A stretch of 64,000 nucleotides of DNA from Alphaproteobacteria bacterium (GCA_030425925.1 JAUHZO010000009.1:62001-126000), one strand, 5' to 3'; shown: positions 51,719 through 61,558, counted from the stretch's first letter. Notes: generated by a model from the letters alone, not told the origin. Translations and numbers: made by a program.

Positions 51719-52936
51719 TCAAGCGCCCGGCGCATCGGGCAGAGTGTCGAGGACCCGCGCGGCCAGCGGGGCGAGCCCGGTCTGCGGCTGCAGCGCGCGG
51801 GCCTGCTGCGCGCCGCGATGGGCCTGCACCGGCCCCAGCCGGTGCAGCGCGGCGGCCAGTTCGGCGGTCGAGGCGACGGTTTCGGCCAGCCCGGCTGCGG
51901 CAAGCCGGTCGCGCGCCGGGGCAAAGTTGCGCATGTCGGGCCCGTGGATCAGCGCACAGCCAAAGGCCGCGGGTTCATAAGGCGTGTGCCCGCCGCGATC
52001 CACCAGCGAGCCGCCGATGAACACCCGCCCGGCCAGCCGGTACCACAGCGCCATCTCGCCCATGGTATCGGCCAGCAGCACCCCTGCGGCGTCGGGCGTG
52101 CCTTGCTCGCCCCGGCTGCGCCGCGTGCAGCGCAGGCCCCGGGCGCGGATCAGCGCCTCCAGCGCATCGCCCCGGGCCGGGTGCCGGGGGGCAAGGATCA
52201 GGCGCAACCCCGGCTCGGCACCAAGTGCCGCCCTATGGGCGTCCAGCACGATCTCGTCCTCGCCCGGATGGGTCGAGGCCGCGAGCCAGGTGTGTGAACG
52301 GGGAAAGGCGGCCTCCAGCGCGGGATCGGGCACCGGGTCCGGCGGCGTGTAGAACGCCTTGAGGTCGGCCACCGGGCCGCGGGCGGCGTCGGGCAGGCCC
52401 AGCCCGCTCAGCCGCGCGAGGCTGGCCTCGTCCTGTGCCGACAGCAGGGAGATGCGCCCCAGCACGCGCCGCGCCAGCCCGGGCAGGCGCGCCCAGGTCC
52501 GGGCCGTGCCGGCGCTCATCCGCGCCCCCAGCACGATCACCGGGCCGGGGCACAGGCATACCCGGTGCGGCCAGATCTCGGCCTCCAGCGTGACATGGGC
52601 GCGGATCTGCCAGCGCCGGACCAGACGGCGCGTCACCCAGGCCAGGTCCAGCGGCGCGGGGCGTGCGGTGACGCGGGGCAATTGCCAGCTGTCGATCAGC
52701 GCAAGCCCGGAGGCGCTGTTGCAGGTCACCAGCCAGCGCAGATCGGGCCGCTCGTCGACCAGCCGCGCCAGGAGCGGCCGCACCGAGGCCAGTTCGCCAT
52801 TCGAGGCACCGTGCAGCCAGACATGCGGGCCGGCCCCCTGCGGCCGCCCTGCCCCCAGCCGCACCCGCACCGCCCCCGGCGCGCGCGCAAGCGTCCAGAG
52901 GGCAAAGAGCGAAATCAGCAGACGGTACGGGAACAC
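51719..52936 (-). CDS. waaA: 3-deoxy-D-manno-octulosonic acid (Kdo) transferase
   Basis: 405-residue GT30 glycosyltransferase adding Kdo to lipid A precursors at the inner membrane. A short hydrophobic N-terminal anchor (RLLISLFALWTLA) precedes VWLHGASNGELASVRPLL, the family's HGxSxGE motif, and later LAASTHPGEDEIVLDAH and GHTPYEPAAFGCALIHGP, typical of the C-terminal donor-binding domain. I choose the GTG at 52936 (VFPYRLLISL); the open frame continues upstream only because it crosses tRNA-Thr. Its presence indicates a lipopolysaccharide-making Gram-negative. Confidence 0.88.
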   Translation of the reverse strand: MFPYRLLISLFALWTLARAPGAVRVRLGAGRPQGAGPHVWLHGASNGELASVRPLLARLVDERPDLRWLVTCNSASGLALIDSWQLPRVTARPAPLDLAWVTRRLVRRWQIRAHVTLEAEIWPHRVCLCPGPVIVLGARMSAGTARTWARLPGLARRVLGRISLLSAQDEASLARLSGLGLPDAARGPVADLKAFYTPPDPVPDPALEAAFPRSHTWLAASTHPGEDEIVLDAHRAALGAEPGLRLILAPRHPARGDALEALIRARGLRCTRRSRGEQGTPDAAGVLLADTMGEMALWYRLAGRVFIGGSLVDRGGHTPYEPAAFGCALIHGPDMRNFAPARDRLAAAGLAETVASTAELAAALHRLGPVQAHRGAQQARALQPQTGLAPLAARVLDTLPDAPGA

Positions 52937-53052
52937 GGGCAGCCTCTGGTCGGATCGCCCGTGGCCTAGGCGGAAATCGCCGTGCTTGGCAAGCCGTTGG
53001 GGGGGCCGGGGACGGTCATCGGCCCTTGCCACTGGCTGGTTGGGCCGTGAAA

Positions 53053-53127
<75 letters not shown>

Positions 53128-53220
53128 GCCTCGCTTGAGCGTGGCGGGTGGATAGACGCAATCGATCTTTGGTGCAAGCGCAATCTGGACGCATTTTCCG
53201 CCCTGAGATAGACAGGCGGC

Positions 53221-53382
53221 ATGGAACGCAGGAAGGCCGGAGACAAACCGCAGCAGGCGGATCGTGCGGCGCGGCTCAAGGCCGCGCTCAAGGCCAATCT
53301 GGGCCGCCGCAAGGCGCAGGCCCGGGCGCGGACCGGGGACACCGCCGGCAAACCGGCCGCGAGCAGTGAAAAGGAAGAATAA
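53221..53382 (+). CDS. 53-residue basic protein upstream of murA
   Basis: A short gene of 53 residues: [26 protein letters not shown], then [18 protein letters not shown] and an acidic end SSEKEE. The [15 protein letters not shown] core is, as I recall, conserved directly upstream of murA in Rhodobacterales. It is highly basic and helical, suggesting RNA or ribosome contact, but no function is known. The stop lies two bases before the murA ATG, so the two are probably cotranslated; the murA ribosome site AAGGAAG lies inside this gene's end. Confidence 0.72.
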   Translation: MERRKAGDKPQQADRAARLKAALKANLGRRKAQARARTGDTAGKPAASSEKEE

Positions 53383-53384
53383 CG

Positions 53385-54653
53385 ATGGATTCGATTCTGG
53401 TGACGGGCAACGGGGCCCTGAGCGGCAGCATTCCGATCGCAGGGGCCAAGAATGCCTGCCTGGCGCTGATGCCGGCCACGCTTCTGAGCGAAGAACCGCT
53501 GACGCTGCTGAACGCGCCGCGGCTGTCGGACATCCGCACCATGACGCAGCTGCTGCAGTCGCTGGGGGCCGAGGTTTCGGCGCTGCAGGACGGCAAGGTG
53601 ATCGCCATGTCGGGGCATGGCGTCGACAACCCGCTGGCGCATTACGACATCGTGCGCAAGATGCGCGCCTCGAACCTGGTGCTGGGCCCGCTGCTGGCGC
53701 GTCTGGGCGAGGCGCAGGTGTCGCTGCCGGGCGGCTGCGCCATCGGCGCGCGTCCGATGGACATCCACGTCACCGCGCTGGAACAGCTGGGCGCGGTGAT
53801 CGACCTGCGCGACGGCTATCTGCACGCCAAGGCGCCCGCCGGGCTGAAAGGGGCCGAGATCACGCTGCGCTTTGCCTCGGTCGGGGCGACCGAGAACACG
53901 GTGATGGCGGCAACGCTGGCCAAGGGCACCACGGTGCTGAAGAACGCCGCGCGCGAGCCCGAGATCGTCGATCTGGTGAAATGCCTGCGCGCCATGGGGG
54001 CGCAGATCGAGGGTGAGGGCACATCGACCATCGTCATTGACGGGGTCGACCGGCTGCACGGCGCAACGCATCGCGTGGTCACCGACCGGATCGAGCTGGG
54101 CACCTACATGATCGCCCCGGTCATCGCGGGCGGCGAGGTCGAACTGCTGGGCGGCGAGATCGCGCTGGTCGAGGCGTTGTGCGAAAAGCTGGACGCCGCC
54201 GGTGTCGCCATCGAGCAGACGAATGCCGGGCTCAAGGTGCGGCGCAAGAACGGGCGCATCCAGGCCGTGGATGTCAGGACCGAGGTCTTCCCCGGCTTTC
54301 CCACCGACCTGCAGGCGCAGATGATGGCGCTGATGTGCACCGCCGAGGGCACCTGCGTGCTCGAGGAAACGATCTTTGAAAACCGCTTCATGCACGCGCC
54401 GGAACTGATGCGCATGGGCGCGCGGATCGAGGTGGCGGGCGGCACCGCGAAAGTGACGGGGGTCGAGCGGCTGAAAGGCGCGCCGGTGATGGCCACCGAC
54501 CTGCGCGCCTCGGTGTCGCTGATCCTTGCCGGGCTTGCGGCCGAGGGCGAGACGCTGGTGAACCGCGTCTACCATCTGGACCGCGGCTACGAGCAGGTGG
54601 AGCAGAAGCTGTCGGCGGTGGGTGCCAGGATCGAGCGGGTGCAGGGTCAATGA
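53385..54653 (+). CDS. murA: UDP-N-acetylglucosamine 1-carboxyvinyltransferase
   Basis: 422 residues, first committed enzyme of peptidoglycan synthesis. The N-terminal [35 protein letters not shown], the catalytic Cys118 in [15 protein letters not shown] (the cysteine attacked by fosfomycin) and [18 protein letters not shown]-like C-terminus are intact; [13 protein letters not shown] and [15 protein letters not shown] are also conserved. It is followed, with a 4-base overlap, by a DUF2948 gene. Confidence 0.97.
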   Translation: MDSILVTGNGALSGSIPIAGAKNACLALMPATLLSEEPLTLLNAPRLSDIRTMTQLLQSLGAEVSALQDGKVIAMSGHGVDNPLAHYDIVRKMRASNLVLGPLLARLGEAQVSLPGGCAIGARPMDIHVTALEQLGAVIDLRDGYLHAKAPAGLKGAEITLRFASVGATENTVMAATLAKGTTVLKNAAREPEIVDLVKCLRAMGAQIEGEGTSTIVIDGVDRLHGATHRVVTDRIELGTYMIAPVIAGGEVELLGGEIALVEALCEKLDAAGVAIEQTNAGLKVRRKNGRIQAVDVRTEVFPGFPTDLQAQMMALMCTAEGTCVLEETIFENRFMHAPELMRMGARIEVAGGTAKVTGVERLKGAPVMATDLRASVSLILAGLAAEGETLVNRVYHLDRGYEQVEQKLSAVGARIERVQGQ

Positions 54654-55111
54654 CCGAAGACGCCCGGTTCGAGGATGCCGGAGACCGCCCGCTGTACCTG
54701 GGTGCGTTCGACACCGACGATCTGCAGGTGATCTCGGCCCTGGTGCAGGATGCCGTGTTCCCGGCCAGCGAGCTGCGCTGGGACGCGCGCAAGCGGCGGC
54801 TGGGCCTGCTGGTGAACCGTCTGCGCCGCGAGGAAGAGCGCGGCGAGGTGGAGCGGGTGCAGGCGCTTTTGGTGATCGACAACGTGCTGCGGGTGGCAAG
54901 CCAGGGCGTGGACCGGGCCGACCGCGACATGATCCTGTCGCTGCTGTCGCTGAGCTTTGAACCGGGTGCGGATGCCGATGGACATGTGGTGCTGACGCTG
55001 GCGGGCGACGGCGCGATCCGGGCCGAGGTGGAGGCGCTGGAGGTGTCTCTGCGCGACGTGACCCGGCCCTATGTCGCGCCCTCCGGGAAGCGCCCGCAAC
55101 ATCCGGAGTGA
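54650..55111 (+). CDS. DUF2948 family protein
   Basis: 153 residues. Conserved segments [38 protein letters not shown] and LLSLSFEPG identify DUF2948, an alphaproteobacterial family usually sited between murA and hisD. Its function is not known. The start overlaps the murA stop (ATGA). In this genome the expected next gene, hisD, is displaced by the reductive dehalogenase gene on the opposite strand. Confidence 0.88.
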   Translation: MTEDARFEDAGDRPLYLGAFDTDDLQVISALVQDAVFPASELRWDARKRRLGLLVNRLRREEERGEVERVQALLVIDNVLRVASQGVDRADRDMILSLLSLSFEPGADADGHVVLTLAGDGAIRAEVEALEVSLRDVTRPYVAPSGKRPQHPE

Positions 55112-55116
55112 CGCGG

Positions 55117-55139
55117 TCCCGGGCCAGCCTCGGGACCTG
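55117..55139. terminator. Hairpin between DUF2948 and dehalogenase genes
   Basis: GGTCCCG (55117-55123) and CGGGACC (55133-55139) with a 9-nt loop lie between convergent stops. The sequence resembles the palindromic repeat at 18042-18119. Confidence 0.5.
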
Positions 55140-55143
55140 CTGC

Positions 55144-58100
55144 TTACAGGTCGATCTCGATCACGCCATCGGCCTCGGCCGCGCGGCTCTGGCACAGGAT
55201 GATCCGCGCCTGCCGCTGGGCCTTGGACAGGACGAAATCGCGATGCTCCACCGCGCCCGAGACCAGCCCGCACTGGCACACGCCGCAGATCCCGTCCGAG
55301 CATTTCACATCCACGTGGATGCCCGCACGGGCCAGCGCGTCGGTTGCGGTTTCTTCCGCGCTGACAGGCAGTTCGCGACCATCCTTCAGCTTCAGCCGGA
55401 ACGCGTGGTTCACATAGTCGGGCTGTTCGGGGACCGAGAAATATTCGAGATGCCGCGCCTCTTCCGGGAAACCTGCTTCCTCTGCCGCCGTCATCACCGA
55501 TTGCATGTAGATGTCCGGGCCGCAGGTGTAGACATGCGCCCCCTCGAAATAGCGCAGCGTTTCCGGCAGGTTGCAGCGCGATCCTTCGTCGGACACATGC
55601 AGGTGCACCCGGTCGGCCCAGGGCATGGCGGCCAGGTCGTCCAGAAAACCCGCGGTGCGGCGGGACTTGACGGAATAATGCAGCGCGAAAGGCTGGCCCA
55701 GGGCATGCAGACGGTGCGCCATGGCAATCATCGGCGTGATCCCGATCCCGCCGCCCATCAGAAAGCTGAAGCTCGCGTCTTCCACCAGAGGAAAGTGGTT
55801 GATCGGTCTGGAAATGAACACCTTTCGCCCTTCGGCAAAGATCCGGTGCAGCAGTTTCGAGCCGCCGCGCCCGGCCTCTTCGCGCAGCACCGCGATCTGG
55901 TATTTCGACCGGTCCGCCGGATCGCCCGACATCGAATACTGCCGCAGGAATTCCGGGGCCACCACGATATCGAGATGCGCGCCGGCCTCCCATGCGGGCA
56001 GCTTGCTGCCGTCGAGTGTGGAGAACTCGTATTTCGTAACGCCTTCCGCCATTTGCTCGGCGCGGCTCACCTGAACGCGCAGGACCGGGCTTTCATCGGC
56101 ATTGGTGTAGCGGTGGTAGATGCTGGCATCGCCTTCGGCCGCGCGGCGCTGGTATTCCTCGGCGGTGATCATCGCCTGGTAGGCCTCGATCCCCGCCTCA
56201 CGGTCCATCGGGAAGGGATAGGGCCAGGGATGCGGGGCGAGCGGCGCAGGGTAGACAGCCAGCGTCTGATCGTCGTATTTCAGCTTCAGATCACGCTGCA
56301 ACCCCCTTTGGTTCAGGGGTTTTTCCGTCGGACGATAGGCGCCGTCCGGGTTCAGTTCCAGATCCCACCACCATTTCTTGACCGGGTTCAGCCCGCCCCG
56401 GCCCGCCGCATCGTCGAGCCGCGCCAGAAGCGGCGCGGCGCCGGGCATGTTCATCGCCGCCCAGCGGAACGGGGCCTCGGCAAAGAGGCCTTCGAGGTTC
56501 CAGGGGCAAGTTTTCATGCAGCGCCCGCACATCGCGCCGCCTTCGGTGGTGATGCGGTAGGTGGCGCATTTCTGGCTGTCTGATTTCCAGATCTCGTAGC
56601 CGTTGAACATCAGCTTCGGCCCCGCCGTGATCGCGCCCGACGGACATTCGCGGGCGCATTTCTGGCAGCTTTCGCAAAACCGCTGCAGGCCAAAGTCGAT
56701 CGGCTTGTCATGTGCCAGCGGCATGTCGGTGGTGACCACGCCGGATTTCAGGCGCGGGCCAAGAAAGGGGTTGAGGATGACCTCGCCGATCCGGCTGACC
56801 TCGCCCAGCCCCGAGAGCAGCAACAGCGGGGGCTGCAGCACCTCGCCATCCAGCACCGTGTGCGCCTTGGCCGAATAGCCCAGCCGGCGGATCTGTTTCG
56901 CCACCACGCCGCCCAGCAGCGAAAAGCGCAGATAGGCGCGCATGGATTGCGCGACGCTGATCCAGTCGTCGCCGGATGCGCCCTCCATGGTTTCAAAGCC
57001 CTGGTCGATGATCATGGAGATCGCCTGATCATGCGGCGGGTCGAGCATAGCACCGGTGGCGTCGTGACTGTACCAGGTCCACTCCGGACAGCGCGAGATG
57101 CCCGCCGCATCGACACCGAGGAAGTAGCAGGCGGCCTTGATCGCCTCGGCATCGGCGGCCGGATCGCGCGGCGCGGGTGCCTGTTCCGGCGCGCCGTCCT
57201 GCAACAGCACAAACGCCCCGATCAGCCGGCGCTGGGCGGAAGAAGGCGCGGCCTTGCGTGCGTAGTAGCCGCCCGCGGCCCCGGCCTGCACCGCCTTGCC
57301 CATGTCGCCGAACTGGGCGCGGGCGAACATGTCGGTGCGCTTGGGCACGCGGGCCACGTTGGCCTCGTCGATATAGGTGGTGGGGGTGTCCACGCGGCGG
57401 AGCGTCTCGAACGGGTGCGGCCCGTCGACAAAGCGGCGCTTGGCGAACGGGTCCTGCGTGCGGGCGGACTTGGCCGAGCGGGTGCCAAGCTGCCAGGCCA
57501 GCCCGTCCATCACGCCGCTTGGCTGCCGGGCCATGGGCTTCAGCGCGCCGTCCGTCGCCACCTCCAGCGTGGTCGAGATCGCGGCCACGCCAAAGCGGTC
57601 GCCGACGAAAGGCGCGGTCAGGCGGCCGTTTTCCACCGTGGCCAGCCCCGCGGCCACCGCCGCGCGACCGAGGTCGAGGTCCGTCGTGGTGCCGGTATGC
57701 GCCTTGGCGTCCCAGCCCAGAAGCCGGATGTAGTTGGCGATCACCACCGCGGTTTCCGTGGCCCGCAGACAGGCGCGCTGCGCCTGCGCGTCGCGGATCC
57801 AGGCGTAGCCGGGCTCTGACGGATCGGGATCGCGGGGGTACTCGTAAAGGAACACGATCAGGTGCGTGTGCCCGTCGATGGACGAGGGCGGCGCGTCCAT
57901 CGATTCCTTGAGATCGGCCATGATCATGTCGATGCCCGAGGCCAGCGTCTTGGTCTGTCGCGTCCGCAGCGCGTCGGCCAGCGCGGCGATGCCGTCATTG
58001 ACCACCGGCGCGGCCAGCCGCGCCTCCGGCACCAGCGGACCACAACCCACCATCGAGGCATCGCTGAAATAGCCGAAGGCCTTCAGGTGGTTGGCGCGCT

Positions 58101-58347
58101 CCTGGGGGCTGTCGGGAATGGCGGAGCGGACCTTGTTCACGAACCCGTCGCGGATCGCGTCCATCATCGCCTGGTGTTCGGCCATGGCGTTGACCAGGCT
58201 TTCGGGATCTTCCGCGCGGTCGAACGGCACCGGCGCAAAGCCCCGCAGCGCCGCCATGTCGGGCATCGCCCCGCGCGCGAGCCGCTCCAGCGGATAGGGC
58301 CCCAGATGCACCGGGCGGTTCCGGTCCGAAAACAGTCGCAATGCCAT
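55144..58347 (-). CDS. Self-sufficient reductive dehalogenase (cobalamin RdhA fused to FMN/2Fe-2S reductase)
   Basis: 1067 residues, apparently cytosolic. The first ~720 residues resemble catabolic reductive dehalogenases: two 4Fe-4S motifs occur, CESCQKCARECP near residue 557 and CGRCMKTCPWN near residue 605, with a further cysteine in QKCATYRIT between them. After a linker, residues ~765-1067 form a phthalate-dioxygenase-reductase-like module: flavin-binding RQYSMSGDP (~800), FLMGGGIGITPMIAMAH, and a plant-type 2Fe-2S end with CSDGICGVCQC (~1017). There is no twin-arginine signal, unlike respiratory RdhA. The known counterpart is the Nitratireductor pacificus enzyme, which removes halogens from phenols using NADPH. 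The start at 58347 has GGAGGACC. An epoxyqueuosine-reductase-like role is unlikely given the fusion. Confidence 0.88.
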   Translation of the reverse strand: MALRLFSDRNRPVHLGPYPLERLARGAMPDMAALRGFAPVPFDRAEDPESLVNAMAEHQAMMDAIRDGFVNKVRSAIPDSPQERANHLKAFGYFSDASMVGCGPLVPEARLAAPVVNDGIAALADALRTRQTKTLASGIDMIMADLKESMDAPPSSIDGHTHLIVFLYEYPRDPDPSEPGYAWIRDAQAQRACLRATETAVVIANYIRLLGWDAKAHTGTTTDLDLGRAAVAAGLATVENGRLTAPFVGDRFGVAAISTTLEVATDGALKPMARQPSGVMDGLAWQLGTRSAKSARTQDPFAKRRFVDGPHPFETLRRVDTPTTYIDEANVARVPKRTDMFARAQFGDMGKAVQAGAAGGYYARKAAPSSAQRRLIGAFVLLQDGAPEQAPAPRDPAADAEAIKAACYFLGVDAAGISRCPEWTWYSHDATGAMLDPPHDQAISMIIDQGFETMEGASGDDWISVAQSMRAYLRFSLLGGVVAKQIRRLGYSAKAHTVLDGEVLQPPLLLLSGLGEVSRIGEVILNPFLGPRLKSGVVTTDMPLAHDKPIDFGLQRFCESCQKCARECPSGAITAGPKLMFNGYEIWKSDSQKCATYRITTEGGAMCGRCMKTCPWNLEGLFAEAPFRWAAMNMPGAAPLLARLDDAAGRGGLNPVKKWWWDLELNPDGAYRPTEKPLNQRGLQRDLKLKYDDQTLAVYPAPLAPHPWPYPFPMDREAGIEAYQAMITAEEYQRRAAEGDASIYHRYTNADESPVLRVQVSRAEQMAEGVTKYEFSTLDGSKLPAWEAGAHLDIVVAPEFLRQYSMSGDPADRSKYQIAVLREEAGRGGSKLLHRIFAEGRKVFISRPINHFPLVEDASFSFLMGGGIGITPMIAMAHRLHALGQPFALHYSVKSRRTAGFLDDLAAMPWADRVHLHVSDEGSRCNLPETLRYFEGAHVYTCGPDIYMQSVMTAAEEAGFPEEARHLEYFSVPEQPDYVNHAFRLKLKDGRELPVSAEETATDALARAGIHVDVKCSDGICGVCQCGLVSGAVEHRDFVLSKAQRQARIILCQSRAAEADGVIEIDL

Positions 58348-58445
58348 GATGGTCCTCCCTGCCGCCGACAGTAACGTGGCCTGCGTCAGGGGCAAGCTTG
58401 AGCCTGTGGCAGGGGCGGGTTAGATGCCGGGCAAAGGAGAGCCCC

Positions 58446-59747
58446 ATGCCCGTATTCCTCGACACCACCGCTGCCGATTTCGATGCCCTTTTCGCCGCGC
58501 TGCTGGCGGCCAAGCGCGAAGACAGCCCGGATGTGGACGCAGCGGTGGCGACGATCATCGCCGATGTGCGCGCGCATGGTGACGCGGCGGTGCTGGAACT
58601 GACCGAACGTTTCGACCGTCTGGCGCTGACCCCGGCGACGATGCGGTTTACCGAGGCCGAGATCGACGCGGAATGCGCCAGGGTCGGTGCCGACGAACGT
58701 GCGGCGCTGGAACAGGCGGCGGAACGCATCCGCGCCTATCACGTGCGCCAGATGCCCCGGGACGAAAGCTGGACCGACCCGGAGGGCGCGACGCTGGGCT
58801 GGCGCTGGACGCCGGTCTCGGCGGCGGGGCTGTATGTGCCGGGCGGGCTGGCAAGCTACCCGTCCTCGGTTTTGATGAACGCGATCCCGGCCAAGGTGGC
58901 GGGGGTGGCGCGGCTGGCCATCACCGTGCCGACGCCGGACGGCGTGGCCAATCCGCTGGTGCTGATGGCGGCGCGGCTGGCGGGGGTGGACGAGGTCTAT
59001 CGCATCGGCGGCGCGCAGGCCATCGCGGCCTTGGCCTATGGGACAGAGACCATCGCGCCCGTCGACAAGATCACCGGGCCGGGCAACGCCTATGTCGCCG
59101 CGGCCAAGCGGCGGGTGTTCGGGCGGGTCGGCATCGACATGATCGCGGGCCCGTCCGAGATCCTGGTGATCGCCGATGGCGACAATGACGCGGACTGGAT
59201 CGCGCTCGACCTGATGAGCCAGGCCGAACATGACGAAAGCGCGCAGGCGCTGCTGATCACCACGGACGAAAGCTTTGGCCAGGCGGTGGCGGGCGCGGTG
59301 GAGGCGCGGCTGGAAACGCTTGCCCGTCGCGAGATCGCGGGGGCCAGCTGGCGCGACTATGGCGCGGTGATCGTGGTGCGCGATCTGGACGAGGCGGCGG
59401 CGCTGTCGAACCGCATCGCGCCCGAGCATCTGGAGCTGTGCGTGGCCGATCCCGACGCGCTGGCGGCGCAGTGTGTGCATGCCGGGGCGATCTTTCTGGG
59501 CCCCTGGACGCCCGAAGCCATCGGCGACTATGTCGGCGGGCCGAACCACGTGCTGCCCACCGCGCGCTCGGCCCGGTTCTCGTCGGGCCTGTCGGTGATG
59601 GACTTTCTCAAGCGCACCACGCTGGCGCGGATGACGCCGGACGCCTTGCGCGCCATCGGCCCGGCGGCCGAGGTGCTGGCGCGCTCGGAAAGCCTCGAGG
59701 CCCATGGGCTGAGCGTGACGGCGCGGCTGGAGCGGTTGAACCGGTAA
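58446..59747 (+). CDS. hisD: Histidinol dehydrogenase
   Basis: 433 residues; zinc enzyme oxidising histidinol to histidine with NAD. Motifs include AGLYVPGGLASYPSSVLMNAIPA, VDKITGPGNAYVAAAKR, IDMIAGPSEILVIAD, the catalytic/zinc region SQAEHDESAQALLIT, NRIAPEHLEL and DYVGGPNHVLPT. AAGGAGAG lies ahead of the ATG at 58446; the frame is open further upstream without support. It is divergent from the dehalogenase gene, with 98 bases between starts. Confidence 0.97.
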   Translation: MPVFLDTTAADFDALFAALLAAKREDSPDVDAAVATIIADVRAHGDAAVLELTERFDRLALTPATMRFTEAEIDAECARVGADERAALEQAAERIRAYHVRQMPRDESWTDPEGATLGWRWTPVSAAGLYVPGGLASYPSSVLMNAIPAKVAGVARLAITVPTPDGVANPLVLMAARLAGVDEVYRIGGAQAIAALAYGTETIAPVDKITGPGNAYVAAAKRRVFGRVGIDMIAGPSEILVIADGDNDADWIALDLMSQAEHDESAQALLITTDESFGQAVAGAVEARLETLARREIAGASWRDYGAVIVVRDLDEAAALSNRIAPEHLELCVADPDALAAQCVHAGAIFLGPWTPEAIGDYVGGPNHVLPTARSARFSSGLSVMDFLKRTTLARMTPDALRAIGPAAEVLARSESLEAHGLSVTARLERLNR

Positions 59748-59752
59748 ACCGG

Positions 59753-60193
59753 ATGGATGTCGTCGTTTACCACAACCCCGATTGCGGCACGTCGCGCAAC
59801 GTGCTGGCCTTCATCCGGGCGGCGGGATACGCGCCCACGGTGATCGAGTATCTGCAGACCGGCTGGACGCGGCCGCAATTGCTGGCGCTATTCGCCGCGG
59901 CGGATCTGACCCCGCGCCGCGCGCTGCGCATCCGGCGCAGCCCGGCCGAACAGCTTGGCCTGACCGATCCGTCCGTCGAGGATGCTGCGCTGCTGGACGC
60001 GATGCTGGTCCACCCGATCCTGGTGAACCGGCCCATCGTCTGCACCCGCAAGGGCGTGCGGCTGTGCCGCCCGTCCGAGGCTGTGTTCGACCTGCTGGAG
60101 CGCTGGCCCGACGGGCCGCTTTACAAGGAAGACGGTCAGATGGTGCTGGATGCGCAGGGCCGGCGGGTTCAGACCCCCCTGGGCGGCGTGTAG
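59753..60193 (+). CDS. arsC: Arsenate reductase (ArsC family, glutaredoxin-dependent)
   Basis: 146 residues, thioredoxin-like fold. The active cysteine is Cys11 in YHNPDCGTSRNVLAFI, and the arsenate-binding arginines appear in VNRPIVCTRKGVRLCRPSE. It reduces arsenate to arsenite with glutathione and glutaredoxin. It starts 5 bases after the hisD stop and probably shares its transcript. No arsB, acr3 or arsR lies in the window, so it may be an orphan or a related YffB-like reductase, though its length favours ArsC. Its 3' end overlaps the convergent hydrolase gene by 25 bases. Confidence 0.88.
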   Translation: MDVVVYHNPDCGTSRNVLAFIRAAGYAPTVIEYLQTGWTRPQLLALFAAADLTPRRALRIRRSPAEQLGLTDPSVEDAALLDAMLVHPILVNRPIVCTRKGVRLCRPSEAVFDLLERWPDGPLYKEDGQMVLDAQGRRVQTPLGGV

Positions 60194-61419
60194 GTCGGCA
60201 GCTTTTCGGCCGGTTCCACCAGCATCATCACCACTTCGCTGGTCGAGATATAGCTGTCATGCAGCCGGTGCGACCAGCGCGAGATGCCGTTGGGCACCGG
60301 CGGCTCCACGGTCTCGGGAAAGCGGCGGTCCATCCGGTTGCGTCCGGTCTGCGGGTCGATCCGCGGCACGGGCACGCGCGAGCCCAGGTAGTCGATGGAA
60401 AAGGCCACGTCGATCCAGCTGCGCAGGCCGGGATCACCGTCGTAAAGCTTGCGCACTTCTCCCTCGACCCAGTTGTCCTGCATGACCAGCGGCCCCAGTG
60501 GCGAGCCCCAGGTGAACAGCGTCGTCTTTTGGAGCGGATCGCCGTATTCGGCCAGCGTGTCCACGGCAATCGCCGCGCCCAGCGAGTGGCCCACCACATA
60601 GACCTCGTCATAGGCGGCGGGCCCGTCCTGCGCGTTGACCTGATCCAGAACACTCAGCAGACGGTTCCGCGCCTTGGTCCGCACGCCGGTATCATCCTCG
60701 CCCAGGGGCAGGTTCTGAAGATAGGCCTTGGAGAAATCGGCGGCGTTGGCCAGCCGTTCCAGCCAGGTCAGCCCCACCAGCCCGGCCACGACCATGTAGA
60801 GTGAGGTGCCCACCAGCCATTGGGCGGCCTGCTGGGCGCGGGCCGACAGCATCTCGGCCCAGCCCGCAAGCCCCTTGCCGGCGTTCTGCACCTTGTCGGC
60901 GGCGGCCTGCGCGGCCTCTTGCGCCGCGGTGCTGCCCGGGGCCAGCCAGTCCAGCACGGGAAGGCCGCTTTCGGCCACGGTGCGCACCAGAACGGCCAGC
61001 ACCGAAAGGTACCACACAAAGAGCAGCAGCGCGGCCAGCAGGATCGCGCCGGTCATCCGCTCGGGCGTTTCGCGGCGCACAAGAGCCCCCGCCAGACCGC
61101 CAAAGCCCCAGTACATCATCATCGAAGAGGCACGGGCAAAGCGGGTCCAGATCGCCTCGCCCGACCATTCGGGGATCAGGTCGCCCCAATAGGCCTCGTA
61201 CACGGCCAGCGTGATGGTTCCATCATCGGCTTCGGACGGACGGCTCCTGGGGCGGGCGGTCAGCAGGACGGCATCGGTATCGTCGGTTTCTTCGGCGTCC
61301 TTGCGCTGGACGATCCACTCCTGCGCCTCGGCTTCCAACGCGGTGACAAGACGGTTGCGGACCGAAAGCTGTTCGCGCTTGGCCAGCCCGGGGACAAGAA
61401 TGATGGCGCGGCGGATCAT
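60169..61419 (-). CDS. Membrane-anchored alpha/beta hydrolase (lipase/esterase-like)
   Basis: 416 residues. A cytosolic N-terminal part (RRAIILVPGLAKREQLSVRNRLV) leads to two membrane segments near residues 122-146 (AILLAALLLFVWYLSVLAVLV) and 206-224, then a hydrolase domain with the nucleophile elbow VYVVGHSLGAAIAVDTLA. The final SHRLHDSYIS may hold the catalytic histidine. Substrate unknown; lipids are plausible. I use the ATG at 61419; one five codons upstream is possible. It interrupts the usual hisD-UPF0262 order on the opposite strand. Confidence 0.8.
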   Translation of the reverse strand: MIRRAIILVPGLAKREQLSVRNRLVTALEAEAQEWIVQRKDAEETDDTDAVLLTARPRSRPSEADDGTITLAVYEAYWGDLIPEWSGEAIWTRFARASSMMMYWGFGGLAGALVRRETPERMTGAILLAALLLFVWYLSVLAVLVRTVAESGLPVLDWLAPGSTAAQEAAQAAADKVQNAGKGLAGWAEMLSARAQQAAQWLVGTSLYMVVAGLVGLTWLERLANAADFSKAYLQNLPLGEDDTGVRTKARNRLLSVLDQVNAQDGPAAYDEVYVVGHSLGAAIAVDTLAEYGDPLQKTTLFTWGSPLGPLVMQDNWVEGEVRKLYDGDPGLRSWIDVAFSIDYLGSRVPVPRIDPQTGRNRMDRRFPETVEPPVPNGISRWSHRLHDSYISTSEVVMMLVEPAEKLPTYTPPRGV

Positions 61420-61558
61420 GAGGGCCTCGTGCAAAACAATTCGTGTAAAAGCAGAGTCAGGCTAGCACGAAATCTGCCATCGCGGAAGGCGCGCTTTGTC
61501 CGATTGCCCTTGGCCCGCCGCTTTGCTAGGCCCGGTGTCGCACAACCGGACTCCGCTC

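Noticed and set aside
58348-58445. Cobalamin riboswitch ahead of the dehalogenase gene
   Set aside because: The divergent gap is only 98 bases and contains no B12-box-like sequence.
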